Origin: Mesorhizobium ciceri biovar biserrulae WSM1271
Lineage (GTDB): Bacteria > Pseudomonadota > Alphaproteobacteria > Rhizobiales > Rhizobiaceae
DNA length: 64,000 nucleotides
Assembly: GCF_000185905.1 (NCBI RefSeq)
Contig: NC_014923.1
Location: 5,541,501 to 5,605,500, forward strand
Direction: 5' to 3'
This document shows, piece after piece, positions 36,301-44,885 of the stretch (positions are counted from its first letter, which is position 1; every line of letters starts with the position of its first letter). Both the position numbers and the translations under genes were made by a program. A model generated the notes under the pieces. It searched no databases and had not been told where the DNA came from. It saw only the letters and a program-made list of their open reading frames with translations.

Positions 36301-37440
36301 ATGGGCGCTCTCGATCGCCAGATTTCGGTCGAGGACTTTCGCACGCTTGCCCGTCGTCGTCTGCCGAAATCCGTCTTCGAATTCATCGATGGCGGGGCGG
36401 GGCAAGAACTCACCCTCAAAGCCAATCGAAGCGATTTCGAAAAGATCAGACTTTTGCCGCGCGTGCTTACCGATGTTTCGCATCCGAACGTTTCCACGAC
36501 GCTCTGGTCCGAGACCTTGCCAACACCGCTGGTGATCAGCCCGATGGGCTCCTGCGCGCTGATCAGGCCCGGAGCCGACATTGCCATCGCGAGGGCGGCA
36601 ACCGCTCGCAGCATCCCCTACACGCTCTCCACCATGGCTACGGCCAGCATCGAAGGCATGGCGCGAGCCGTACAGGGGCCGCTGTGGTTCCAGCTTTATG
36701 TGCTCAAGGATTTCGACTTCAATCGCCAGTTGGTGAGGCGAGCGGAAGAATTTGGCTATTCGACGCTGGTGGTGACCGTTGATCTGCAAGCCGGTGGCAA
36801 GCGCGAAAAGGATCTTAGGAACGGCATATCTATCCCACTGCGGCCTTCGGCCCGGCATCTCTGGGAAGGCATGCTTCATCCTGGCTGGTCGCTGCGCCTG
36901 CTGCGCGGCGGTCTGCCCCAGTTCGAGAACGTCCGCGGCTATCTCGATGACAACAGCGCCGGCCTGACGATCGCCGCGCGTGTTGGCGGCAGCCTCCATG
37001 CAGGTTTCGACTGGGACGATTTCCGCCAGATCCGCGACTGGTGGAAAGGCCGGCTGCTGGTCAAGGGCGTCCTGCACCCGGGCGATGCGTCGCGACTGGT
37101 GGCGGCTGGTGCCGATGGCATCTGGGTGTCCAACCATGGAGGCCGCCAGCTCGACGGTGCTGTATCGAGCATCGACGCCCTGCCCGCTATCCGTCAGGCA
37201 CTTGGCGCCCAAATCCCGATCCTCATCGATTCCGGTATCCGCACGGGCACGGACATCGTCAAGGCCAAGGCACGCGGCGCCACCGTCGCGGCGATCGGCC
37301 GGGCCGCCCTGTTCGGCGCCGTGGCTGGCGAGCCCGGCGTGGCCAAGGCACTGGATATCATCCTGGACGAAGTGGTGACTTGCCTCAGGCTCTGCGGGAT
37401 CCCCCGTTTTCAGGAAGCGGGATCAGAAATGATAGCATAG
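36301..37440 (+). CDS. FMN-dependent alpha-hydroxy-acid oxidase/dehydrogenase
   Basis: 379 residues, the LldD/glycolate oxidase family that oxidises a 2-hydroxy acid to a 2-keto acid. Lys255 (LLVKGVLHP) contacts FMN; His279 and Arg282 in SNHGGRQLDG are the catalytic base and substrate-binding arginine; DSGIRTGTDI and AIGRAALFG bind the phosphate. The ATG at 36301 follows the remnant ORF by one base; a TTG-initiated longer frame would overlap that remnant. It fits with the neighbouring hydroxy-acid dehydrogenase in acid catabolism. Confidence 0.9.
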   Translation: MGALDRQISVEDFRTLARRRLPKSVFEFIDGGAGQELTLKANRSDFEKIRLLPRVLTDVSHPNVSTTLWSETLPTPLVISPMGSCALIRPGADIAIARAATARSIPYTLSTMATASIEGMARAVQGPLWFQLYVLKDFDFNRQLVRRAEEFGYSTLVVTVDLQAGGKREKDLRNGISIPLRPSARHLWEGMLHPGWSLRLLRGGLPQFENVRGYLDDNSAGLTIAARVGGSLHAGFDWDDFRQIRDWWKGRLLVKGVLHPGDASRLVAAGADGIWVSNHGGRQLDGAVSSIDALPAIRQALGAQIPILIDSGIRTGTDIVKAKARGATVAAIGRAALFGAVAGEPGVAKALDIILDEVVTCLRLCGIPRFQEAGSEMIA

Positions 37441-37693
37441 CGCCAAGACGAGTGCTCACGCTTGGTCAAGAGGTACAGAAAACCCCCGCTCGTCCAATAT
37501 TCTTCTTCCTCATCATGCCAAGGTTTTGCTATCGCGGTTGTGCAAGCGGCTGCGGGCGGCCGACCAATTGCCGCCCTCACACGCCGCTCCTTCCCAAGCC
37601 CAACGGCCGCCTGTCAGAGAGCACTTGTTTGATGCACACCCGCTAGCGGCGGGCGTGATTAAATTCGAGAGGCTGCGCAGTCGGATAGGCAGA

Positions 37694-38293
37694 CTAAGGT
37701 CGGCCGCCCGGTGCTGTTTTCGGTTCCATCCACCCGTTCTTCAGAATGTCGCGAAGCACGTTGCGGGTGTCTTCGCCCGCTGCCGTTGCGCCGCTCGCCC
37801 AAGCGATCGCCAGTGCCCCGAAAAAGATGTCGCGCCCGGTCATCGTCCGTCGTGCAAGCCCTTCGTCCTGTGCAGCCTTCAGGATTCGCTCCGTCGTCGC
37901 GATGACAGCATGGCAGGTCGGCGTCAGCGGGGATTCTACTCGGCAAGCCGCCCGTAACGGTTCAGGCAAGCCCTCATAAGCCAGCATCCAGTCGCCGAGA
38001 GCTTCAACCCAGAGTTCGAGTGCGCGGCCTGCATCGCTCTCCCCGGCTTCGATTTCAACGCGACGATGCTCGAGGCCTTCATAATGAAGAACTAACAGCG
38101 CAGCCAGCAGGGCGTCTTTGTTTGGAAAATGGCGGTAGAGCGTCCCTGCTCCCACGCCCGCCAGCTTCGCAATAGAATCCATCGAAACGTCAACACTATC
38201 GTTGCCGAACGCTTGTCGCGCCACCTCGAGAATGTGCGCCCGATTATGCTGCGCGTCCCTGCGCAGGGCTGACGCGACCGACAATTGCGACAT
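37694..38293 (-). CDS. TetR family transcriptional repressor
   Basis: 199 residues. The N-terminal helix-turn-helix spans about 15-62 (HILEVARQAFG, VSMDSIAKLAGVGAGTLYRHFPNKDAL), followed by a helical ligand-binding domain. Two similar palindromes lie 24-69 nt upstream, consistent with autorepression. The oxidoreductase gene 353 nt away in the opposite direction is the likely second target. Confidence 0.9.
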   Translation of the reverse strand: MSQLSVASALRRDAQHNRAHILEVARQAFGNDSVDVSMDSIAKLAGVGAGTLYRHFPNKDALLAALLVLHYEGLEHRRVEIEAGESDAGRALELWVEALGDWMLAYEGLPEPLRAACRVESPLTPTCHAVIATTERILKAAQDEGLARRTMTGRDIFFGALAIAWASGATAAGEDTRNVLRDILKNGWMEPKTAPGGRP

Positions 38294-38646
38294 ACTGACC
38301 TTGAACCCTTGAATACCGGAGACACTCTCCGTATCTAAAAGCCGAATCGGAGAGAGTCTCCATATAGCCCCCGGTCGACTATTCTAGCAGGTCGGCATCA
38401 GCGAGCGAAACGAGGACACGATGATCAGGCAGATGATACCGGCATGCATCCGGGCAACGGGTACCGCAACCTGCCTGGCGCCTGGCGCGCGCCGTCAGCA
38501 GATGCCGCGAGCTATACGAGTTTCGAGGCGGGCTGCTCCGTCGGCAGCACCGCCCTGCGCGACCCTCTGGATGTCCGCTCAATACGGAATAGATCCGCGC
38601 ACCATGCGCTGAGCTCATAATCACAATTATCTGGAAGGAAATCGGC
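38294..38646. other. 353-nt divergent regulatory region
   Basis: Holds the doubled TetR-type operator near the tetR side (38317-38362). The rest carries no ORF with a believable start or protein-like sequence. It must include the promoters of both tetR and the F420-type oxidoreductase gene, whose ATG has a GGAAGGAA site. Confidence 0.5.
38317..38362. promoter_or_regulatory. Doubled TetR-type operator
   Basis: Site 1 (38317-38331) is the perfect 15-bp palindrome CGGAGA-CAC-TCTCCG; site 2 (38348-38362) is CGGAGA-GAG-TCTCCA. Their centres are 31 bp apart, about three helical turns, so two dimers would bind on the same face. The pair stands directly upstream of tetR on the minus strand. Confidence 0.65.
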
Positions 38647-39387
38647 ATGAAGATCGGCATTATCGGCGCGGGAAATATCGGCACCACCCTTGCACGAAAG
38701 CTGTCAGCCGCCGGACACGCGGTGAAGCTGGCGGGCTCGAAGGGGCCTGAGGACATCGGCGAGAAAGCGACGGAGGTTGGTGCGATCCCGGTTGCCGCGC
38801 ACGAAGCAGCCAGGGATGTCGAGGCGATCGTTCTATCGATCCCATTTGCGAAGATCCCCGATGTCGCCGGCCTCTTTGCCGATGTACCAGCCAACGTGGT
38901 CGTGATCGACACCTCCAATTATTATCCCATGCGCGACGGGAATATCGCGGAGGTTGACGATGGCAAGCCGGAAAGCGTGTGGTCCAGCGAACAACTCGGC
39001 CGGCCAGTGGTCAAGGCATTCAATGCAGTCCTCGCCCAAACGCTCGCAGAAAGTGGCGCAGCGGCCGGAATGACCAGACGCATCGCGATCCCCGTCGCAG
39101 GCGATGATGTGCATGCCAAAGCGATCGCACGCGAACTGGTGAACGAGACCGGTTTCGACGCACTTGATGCCGGCGATCTCGCGAATTCCTGGCGCCAGCA
39201 ACCGGGCACGCCCGCCTACTGCACGGAACTGACGTTGCCTGATCTTCAGGATGCGCTGTCCACGGCGGAAAAGGCGCGCGCACCCGGAATGCGCGACGCG
39301 CTGATCAAGGGCTTCATCGAGGCGACGCCTCCCCTCCGCCACGAGCAGATCGTAGCCCGCAACCGTGAAGTCACCGCCCTCCGATGA
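38647..39387 (+). CDS. F420-type NAD(P)-binding oxidoreductase
   Basis: 246 residues. IGIIGAGNIGTTLARKL (3-19) is a textbook dinucleotide-binding start, followed by AGSKGPED and SIPFAKIPD. The fold matches the F420-dependent NADP reductase family (NADP_Rossmann F420-type); in bacteria without F420 such proteins are generic NADPH-dependent oxidoreductases of unknown substrate. It pairs with the divergent TetR gene and is probably induced by a toxic or carbonyl compound. Confidence 0.85.
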   Translation: MKIGIIGAGNIGTTLARKLSAAGHAVKLAGSKGPEDIGEKATEVGAIPVAAHEAARDVEAIVLSIPFAKIPDVAGLFADVPANVVVIDTSNYYPMRDGNIAEVDDGKPESVWSSEQLGRPVVKAFNAVLAQTLAESGAAAGMTRRIAIPVAGDDVHAKAIARELVNETGFDALDAGDLANSWRQQPGTPAYCTELTLPDLQDALSTAEKARAPGMRDALIKGFIEATPPLRHEQIVARNREVTALR

Positions 39388-39611
39388 GAAACTTCTCCGG
39401 TTCCGGTCCGAGGTGACCAATAAGACTGTCCAAGAATTCCTTCTGTTTGTCGGGAGCAACCTGAGGGACGACGATGACGAGGTAATTTGCGACAAAGGTG
39501 AAATCCCCCTTGAAATCCCCTTGAGGATGCGAGGCATCAGCTCCTGAGCGCGGCATGCTCCGCTGCTCAACCAGCGAGCCTGAGCCATAGCGCCTGACTG
39601 GCGGCAGGAGA

Positions 39612-40517
39612 TTAGCCGCCGCCGCCCATGGTTACGGACATAAAGGCCCGGAAGGCCGCAGCCGCCGGTTCGATTGATCTGTCACGCGACCAGGCAAGGC
39701 CAACGTCCATAGTGGGGATGGGCTCGACAAGCCCGCGCACTTCGATGCGCTGCCCCTCCAAGGACCAGGGGCGGTAAACCATGTCGGACAGGACAGTGAC
39801 CCCCATGCCGGCAGCCACGAGCGACCGCACGGCCTCGACCGAACTGGTGGTAAGGACGGCGCGGAGCGAAAGGCCCGCGGCATCCCAGTAACGGGCGGCC
39901 GTCGTGCGTGCCTCGTCCACCGTCAGCATGACATAATCTTCCGCCGCCACATCGGCGAGGCTGATCTCCTGCCGCGCGAGCAGATGATGATCAGCCGAAA
40001 GCCAGAGCCGGCGGTTCGACCGCATCAAGACCTCCTGCGCCAACTCCTTGGTGTGCTCCAGGTTCGACACCAGCATCACGGCCATGTCGATGTCCCCGCA
40101 CATCAACCCGCTTTCGAGAGCGTCTCGGGGCAGTTCCAGCACCTCGACCTCGATCTCGGGATAGGTCTTTCGAAACCGCGCGTAGTGGCGCGACATGTAG
40201 TAGCCGACGACCGTGTAGGTCATGCCCAGCCGCAGCTTGCCCGCCAGGCCTTTCCTATCGCGCAACGGGCTTCGGACGGCGGCAGCGACGGCCCCGGTGA
40301 TAACACGCGCATGTTCAAGAAACCGCGCGCCCTCCATCGTCAGTCTTACGCCAGCGTGGTTACGCTCCAAAAGCCGTACGCCCAGGTCAGCCTCAAGCGT
40401 CTTTATCGCCGCAGTGACCGCCGATTGCGAGATGTTGAGTTCCACCGCGGCATGACTGACCTGTCCGCTCTCGGCGGTCGCGATAAAATAATCCAGCTGT
40501 TTCAAGGTGATGGTCAT
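39612..40517 (-). CDS. LysR family regulator, probable controller of the lactam locus
   Basis: 301 residues with the N-terminal helix-turn-helix (LKQLDYFIATAESGQVSHAAVELNISQSAVTAAIK region, 5-40) and an effector domain. It is divergent from pxpA with 135 nt between them. That gap holds an ATC-N9-GAT box typical of LysR sites at 40542-40556, and a 17/18 identical box precedes the molybdenum hydroxylase operon 16 kb away, so this protein probably controls both operons and itself. Confidence 0.9.
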   Translation of the reverse strand: MTITLKQLDYFIATAESGQVSHAAVELNISQSAVTAAIKTLEADLGVRLLERNHAGVRLTMEGARFLEHARVITGAVAAAVRSPLRDRKGLAGKLRLGMTYTVVGYYMSRHYARFRKTYPEIEVEVLELPRDALESGLMCGDIDMAVMLVSNLEHTKELAQEVLMRSNRRLWLSADHHLLARQEISLADVAAEDYVMLTVDEARTTAARYWDAAGLSLRAVLTTSSVEAVRSLVAAGMGVTVLSDMVYRPWSLEGQRIEVRGLVEPIPTMDVGLAWSRDRSIEPAAAAFRAFMSVTMGGGG

Positions 40518-40539
40518 GGTGCGCCCTGGCCCAGAACCA

Positions 40540-40584
40540 TTATCTGTTTTTTTGATATGACAATCAATAAACTACTATTTCACA
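40540..40584 (+). promoter_or_regulatory. LysR box and promoter of the pxpA operon
   Basis: TTATCTGTTTTTTTGATA (40540-40557) contains ATC-N9-GAT; TTGATA at its end can serve as a -35 element. After 15 nt comes TACTATTTCACA (40573-40584), whose TACTAT is a fair -10. The same layout, with one base changed in the box and none in the 12-mer, lies at 56612-56656 on the other strand. The following leader up to the GAGGGG ribosome-binding site is also similar. Confidence 0.7.
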
Positions 40585-40652
40585 AATGCCCTCGCATGCG
40601 CAAAAAATGCTGCAACGCCGCAAAGACGGCAGCTTCGAGGGGTAACAATGCG

Positions 40653-41375
40653 ATGGCGGTGACGCTAAACTGCGACATGGGCGAAAGCTTTGGCCTCTAC
40701 AAGGTTGGCGATGATATGGGCATGATGCCCATCATCGACGTTGCCAATGTCGCCTGTGGTTTTCACGCTTCCGATCCGGATCACATGCACGCCGCCGTCC
40801 GCAGCGCCAAGGCGAGTGGCGTAAAGATCGGCGCCCATCCAGGCTTGCCCGACATTCAGGGTTTCGGCCGGCGCGAGATGCGGATGACCCGCGAAGAAGT
40901 CAGGAACACCATCATTTACCAGGTGGGAGCGCTTGCCGGCTTCCTCAAGGCCGAGGGTGTGGAACTCCACCACATCAAGCCGCATGGCAGCCTCTACTTC
41001 ATGGCCATGCAGCAGGAGGCAATAGCCCATGGCGTGTGCGACGCGGCAGAGATTTTCGGCGTACCCCTCTTCGGCATGACGGGCACCCTGCATGAGAAGA
41101 TCTATCAAGAGCGCGGTATCCCATTTGTCGCTGAGTTCTATGCCGATCTCGACTACGATGCCTCCGGCAAGCTGATCTTGACACGCGTTCATGACGCCAA
41201 GGACCCCGCAGAGATGGCCGAGCGGTGCGTACGCGCCATCAGGGAGGGCGAGGGCACGGCAGAGGACGGCAGTTTCTTCCCTGTACGCTGCGAAACCATC
41301 TGCGTGCATTCCGATACGCCGAACGCCATCGAAATAGCCCGGGCCGTGCGCACCGCAATCGCCCCCTGGCACTGA
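40653..41375 (+). CDS. pxpA: LamB/YcsF family protein, 5-oxoprolinase subunit A-like
   Basis: 240 residues. LNCDMGES at the start, NVACGFHASDP, GAHPGLPD, GFGRRE, HIKPHGSLY and CVHSDTPNA are family motifs, with metal-binding His and Asp residues among them. PxpA works with PxpB and PxpC to open 5-oxoproline with ATP. The ATG at 40653 follows GAGGGG; the long frame upstream is antisense to lysR. It starts an operon with a biotin carrier, a biotin carboxylase, pxpB and pxpC, which suggests a biotin-dependent variant of the reaction. Confidence 0.92.
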   Translation: MAVTLNCDMGESFGLYKVGDDMGMMPIIDVANVACGFHASDPDHMHAAVRSAKASGVKIGAHPGLPDIQGFGRREMRMTREEVRNTIIYQVGALAGFLKAEGVELHHIKPHGSLYFMAMQQEAIAHGVCDAAEIFGVPLFGMTGTLHEKIYQERGIPFVAEFYADLDYDASGKLILTRVHDAKDPAEMAERCVRAIREGEGTAEDGSFFPVRCETICVHSDTPNAIEIARAVRTAIAPWH

Positions 41376-41441
41376 ACTCGACCGAACCCGCCCGCGCGGG
41401 CGGTTCCAGATTAGTCTGTCCGCAGTTTTCCGGAGCTTTTT

Positions 41442-41675
41442 ATGGCCCAGATTCTTTCACCTCTTCCCGGCACTTTTTATCGCAGCGCTTCGCCAGACCA
41501 GCCGCCATACAAGGCGGATGGCGACGCGGTGTCCGCCGGAGACGTAATCGGTCTCATCGAAGTGATGAAGTCGTTCCACGAAGTGAGGGCCGAGACGGCC
41601 GGTACGAACATCCGCTTCATTGCCGACAATGAGGATCCCATCATGGCCGGCGCACCTATTGCGGATCTCGACTGA
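41442..41675 (+). CDS. Free-standing biotin carrier domain protein
   Basis: 77 residues, only a biotinyl domain: SPLPGTFYRS at the start and the biotinylation site Lys43 in IEVMKSFHEV, with the second half ending GAPIADLD. The usual AMKM/AMKL is VMKS here. Its stop overlaps the biotin carboxylase start (TGATG), so the two are made together. It would carry carboxybiotin between the biotin carboxylase and the PxpB/PxpC carboxyltransferase-like proteins encoded downstream. AccB for fatty acid synthesis is longer and usually encoded elsewhere. Confidence 0.9.
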   Translation: MAQILSPLPGTFYRSASPDQPPYKADGDAVSAGDVIGLIEVMKSFHEVRAETAGTNIRFIADNEDPIMAGAPIADLD

Positions 41676-43039
41676 TGCTGAAAAAGCTTCTGGTTGCCAA
41701 CCGGGGCGAGATAGCGGTCAGGATCATCCGGGCCGCGCAAGATCTGGGGATCGCCACCGTGGCGGTGTATTCGGCCGCAGACGCCGAGTCGCTCCACGTC
41801 CAGCTTGCGGATGAAGCGGTCAACATCGGCCCACCAGCTGCAAAGAAGTCCTATCTCAATGTCGAAGCAATTCTGAAGGCTGCCCGCGACACCGGTTGCG
41901 ACAGTGTTCATCCAGGCTATGGGTTCCTTGCCGAGAATGCCGCGTTTTCCGACGCGGTCACAGGCGCTGCATTGGTCTTCGTCGGCCCGTCGGGAGATGC
42001 GATCCGGATGATGGGAGACAAGGTCTCGGCGCGATCGGCCGCTGCCGCTGCAGGTGTCCCCGTCGTGCCAGGCTCGGCTGGCCGGGTCGAGGGCCTCGAG
42101 GCTGGCCACGAGGTGCTGACCGCAACCGGTTTTCCGGTGATGATCAAGGCGGCGGCAGGCGGCGGCGGGCGGGGCATCCGCATCGCGAACTCGCTTGCCG
42201 AGTTCGAACAAGCCTTTCCTCAGGCCGAAGCAGAAGCCCTCGCCGCCTTTGGCGATGGTGGTCTCTACATGGAAAAGGTGATCGGCAAGGCCCGCCATAT
42301 CGAGGTGCAGGTGCTGGCAGACGGAAGCGATGCCATCCACTGCTACGAGCGGGAGTGCTCGCTGCAGCGGCGACGCCAGAAGGTTTGGGAGGAGGCGCCG
42401 TCGCGCGCACTTTCAGACAGGCTGCGCGAAGAGCTCTGCGCTTCAGCGGTCGCCTTGGCCAAGGCGGTCAAATACTCTGGTGCCGGCACGGTAGAGTATC
42501 TTTACGACGATGAAGCAGACCGCTTTTACTTCATCGAGATGAACACCCGTATCCAGGTCGAGCACCCGGTCACCGAAGCGATCACCGGCATCGACCTCGT
42601 TGCGGAGATGCTTCGCATCGCCGGCGGCGAGAAGCTGCGGATCCGGCAAAGCGATGTCTCCGTCAAAGGGCATGCGATCGAAGTCCGGCTCAATGCCGAA
42701 GACCCGGCGAAGGAGTTCGCTCCATTCCCCGGGCAGGTGGCCGAGCTTCGCATTCCCGGCGGTCCGGGCGTACGCTTCGATTCGATGCTCTATCAAGGCT
42801 ATCAGGTGCCGCCCTTTTATGACTCGCTGCTTGCCAAGCTGATCGTGCATGCAGAGACGCGCGAGGCGGCGATAGTGCGCCTGATCCGCGCGCTCAACGA
42901 GTTGAAGATCGGCGGGCTCAAGACCACCAAGCCGCTGTTTCTTGCGCTGGCCGCCGATCCGGCGATGCGGGCGGGAGACGTGCATACCCGCTGGCTGGAA
43001 GGCTGGCTCATCGAAAACGCCGCAGCATTGGCGGGTTAA
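41675..43039 (+). CDS. Biotin carboxylase
   Basis: 454 residues, full AccC length. The ATP-grasp glycine loop GGGGRG (162-167), the RECSLQRRRQK segment (227-236) and the catalytic EMNTRIQVEH (288-297) are present, so it should carboxylate biotin with bicarbonate and ATP. It shares one base with the biotin carrier gene and lies 9 nt before pxpB. The housekeeping acetyl-CoA carboxylase subunit is possible in principle, but the operon points to a dedicated enzyme for the PxpBC partner, comparable to the first domain of urea carboxylase. Confidence 0.92.
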   Translation: MLKKLLVANRGEIAVRIIRAAQDLGIATVAVYSAADAESLHVQLADEAVNIGPPAAKKSYLNVEAILKAARDTGCDSVHPGYGFLAENAAFSDAVTGAALVFVGPSGDAIRMMGDKVSARSAAAAAGVPVVPGSAGRVEGLEAGHEVLTATGFPVMIKAAAGGGGRGIRIANSLAEFEQAFPQAEAEALAAFGDGGLYMEKVIGKARHIEVQVLADGSDAIHCYERECSLQRRRQKVWEEAPSRALSDRLREELCASAVALAKAVKYSGAGTVEYLYDDEADRFYFIEMNTRIQVEHPVTEAITGIDLVAEMLRIAGGEKLRIRQSDVSVKGHAIEVRLNAEDPAKEFAPFPGQVAELRIPGGPGVRFDSMLYQGYQVPPFYDSLLAKLIVHAETREAAIVRLIRALNELKIGGLKTTKPLFLALAADPAMRAGDVHTRWLEGWLIENAAALAG

Positions 43040-43048
43040 GGAGGACCG

Positions 43049-43924
43049 ATGTCGATACGATTCAACTTCGGCGGTGACGAACATATCTTCGGCGAGGTGT
43101 CCGAAGAAATGTCGCTCACCTCCTTCTTTACCGGCCTTTCGATGACCAATGCGGTGCGTACGGCAGGCATCCGAGGCGTCACCGAGATCTGCCCAGCCAA
43201 CGCCAGCTTCCAGATTCGCTTCAACCCCGACATCGTCAAGCCGCAGGATTTGCTCAGCGAACTGAAGTCGATGGAAGAGGCGGCCTCGAAGTCGGACCCG
43301 GTGCTGAAGACCCGGATCATCGAACTGCCGGTTTATTTCCAGGATCCATGGACGCGTGAAACCTGCCTGCGCTTCCGCGAGCGCCATCAGGACCCCTCCT
43401 CCACCGATCTTGAATATTCGGCACGCATCAACGGCTACGCCACGGTGGAAGAGTTTATCGAGGCCTATTCCGGCCAGCCCTGGTTCGTATCGATGGTCGG
43501 CTTCGTCGCCGGACTGCCCTTCCTGTACCAGATGGTTGAGCGCAAGAAACAGATTCAGGCGCCGAAATACTTGCGTCCACGCACCGACACTCCCAAGCTC
43601 ACCATTGGCCATGGCGGCTGCTTTGCAGCGATCTATTCGGTACGCGGCGCTGGCGGCTACCAGATGTATGGCATAACCCCGGCCCCGATCTACGACCCGA
43701 CCAGGAAGGTGCGCTACCTCGCCGATGACATGTGCCTGTTCAAGCCAGGCGATATCGTCAAGTTCAAGGCCATTGGCCGCGATGACTACGACGCCACGCT
43801 TGAGGAAATCGAAGCCAATCGGTGGCAGCCGACGGTTCGCGAGTGCACCTTCAGCCTGAAGGATTTCAACAGCGACATTTACGGCACCAATGCAAAGCTG
43901 ATGGAGCTTATCAATGGCCGTTAA
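43049..43924 (+). CDS. pxpB: PxpB/KipI-like subunit (allophanate hydrolase subunit 1 family)
   Basis: 291 residues. The core resembles KipI/AHS1, with the conserved late GHGGCFAAIYSVRGAGGYQMYGI-type glycine-rich region and PAPIYDP. GVSLT-type PxpB proteins are about 220-250 residues; this one has extra N-terminal and internal sequence. In urea carboxylase the homologous domain forms part of the carboxyltransferase. It follows a GGAGG site after the biotin carboxylase gene and overlaps pxpC by 11 nt. Confidence 0.88.
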   Translation: MSIRFNFGGDEHIFGEVSEEMSLTSFFTGLSMTNAVRTAGIRGVTEICPANASFQIRFNPDIVKPQDLLSELKSMEEAASKSDPVLKTRIIELPVYFQDPWTRETCLRFRERHQDPSSTDLEYSARINGYATVEEFIEAYSGQPWFVSMVGFVAGLPFLYQMVERKKQIQAPKYLRPRTDTPKLTIGHGGCFAAIYSVRGAGGYQMYGITPAPIYDPTRKVRYLADDMCLFKPGDIVKFKAIGRDDYDATLEEIEANRWQPTVRECTFSLKDFNSDIYGTNAKLMELINGR

Positions 43925-44885
43925 GGTAATCTCTCCCGGCCTCTCCACTTCCGTGCAGGACCTTGGCCGACCCGGCCACTATCATGTCGGCATTCCAGAA
44001 GGCGGCGGCATGGACCGCTTTGCGACACGCATCGCAAACCTGCTTGTCGGCAACGATCCGGGTGCCGCGGTGCTCGAAGCCACTTTCATGGGTCCCGAAC
44101 TCGAATTCACCCAATCCGCGGTCGTCGCCGTCACAGGTGGAGAGCTCCCACCCAAACTCAATGGCGAGGAACGGTCGACGTGGGAAAGTTTTCCGGTGAA
44201 GGCCGGTGACCGGCTTTCCTTCGGCTTCCTCAAGGGCGGCGCGCGCGCTTATCTGGCCGTCTCCGGCGGCATCGACGTACCCGTGGTTCTCGGTTCGCGC
44301 TCGACCTACATTCTGGGCGCACTCGGCGGCCATCAGGGCCGCACGCTGAAGGCGGGCGATGAGCTTCCCCTCGGCGAAAGTTCCGGCAAAGCCGGTCTTT
44401 CACTGCCTGCAAATCTGCGCCGCGCGCGCAATAGCCCGGCGGAACTCAGAATGCTTCCCGGCATATACTGGCATCGGATCACTGAGGCTGCCGGCAATCG
44501 GTTCTTTGAGGAAACCTGGAAGGTCGCGCCCGAAGCCGACCGCATCGGCTATCGCTTCCGCGGCGGAACGCCGCTGGAATTCGTCGAGCGCGAGCAGCCT
44601 TTCGGTGCGGGCTCCGACCCCTCGAACATCGTCGATGCCTGCTATCCCTACGGATCTGTCCAAGTGCCGAGTGGCACGGAGCCGATCGTTCTTCACCGGG
44701 ACGCGGTTTCGGGTGGCGGGTACATGATGCTGGGCGTGGTGATATCGGCCGACATGGACCTTATCGCCCAGCTCCAGCCGCACACCCCGGCGCGCTTCGT
44801 CCCGGTGACGCTGGAAGACGCGCTTGCCGCGCGAACCGAACAGCGCGCCGCGCTGGCGCGTGCTGAAGGGCATCTGGCCGGCTGA
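43914..44885 (+). CDS. pxpC: PxpC/KipA-like biotin-dependent carboxyltransferase family subunit
   Basis: 323 residues of the AHS2/KipA family. VISPGLSTSVQDLGRPGHYHVG is the N-terminal signature, then GGGMDRFA, AYLAVSGGIDVP, LGSRSTY and the late GYMMLGVVISADMDLIAQLQP. PxpB and PxpC form the ATP-using part of 5-oxoprolinase; in urea carboxylase the matching domains transfer carboxyl from biotin. It ends the enzyme part of the operon, 247 nt before livG. Confidence 0.9.
   Translation: MAVKVISPGLSTSVQDLGRPGHYHVGIPEGGGMDRFATRIANLLVGNDPGAAVLEATFMGPELEFTQSAVVAVTGGELPPKLNGEERSTWESFPVKAGDRLSFGFLKGGARAYLAVSGGIDVPVVLGSRSTYILGALGGHQGRTLKAGDELPLGESSGKAGLSLPANLRRARNSPAELRMLPGIYWHRITEAAGNRFFEETWKVAPEADRIGYRFRGGTPLEFVEREQPFGAGSDPSNIVDACYPYGSVQVPSGTEPIVLHRDAVSGGGYMMLGVVISADMDLIAQLQPHTPARFVPVTLEDALAARTEQRAALARAEGHLAG

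Noticed and set aside
37526..37957. 143-codon + strand ORF
   Set aside because: Half of it is antisense to tetR; cysteine- and arginine-rich shadow translation.
39371..39556. 61-codon minus-strand ORF after the F420-type oxidoreductase
   Set aside because: Translation looks partly protein-like (FVANYLVIVVPQ), but it overlaps the end of the oxidoreductase gene and its ATG lacks a properly spaced ribosome-binding site; too weak to list as a gene.
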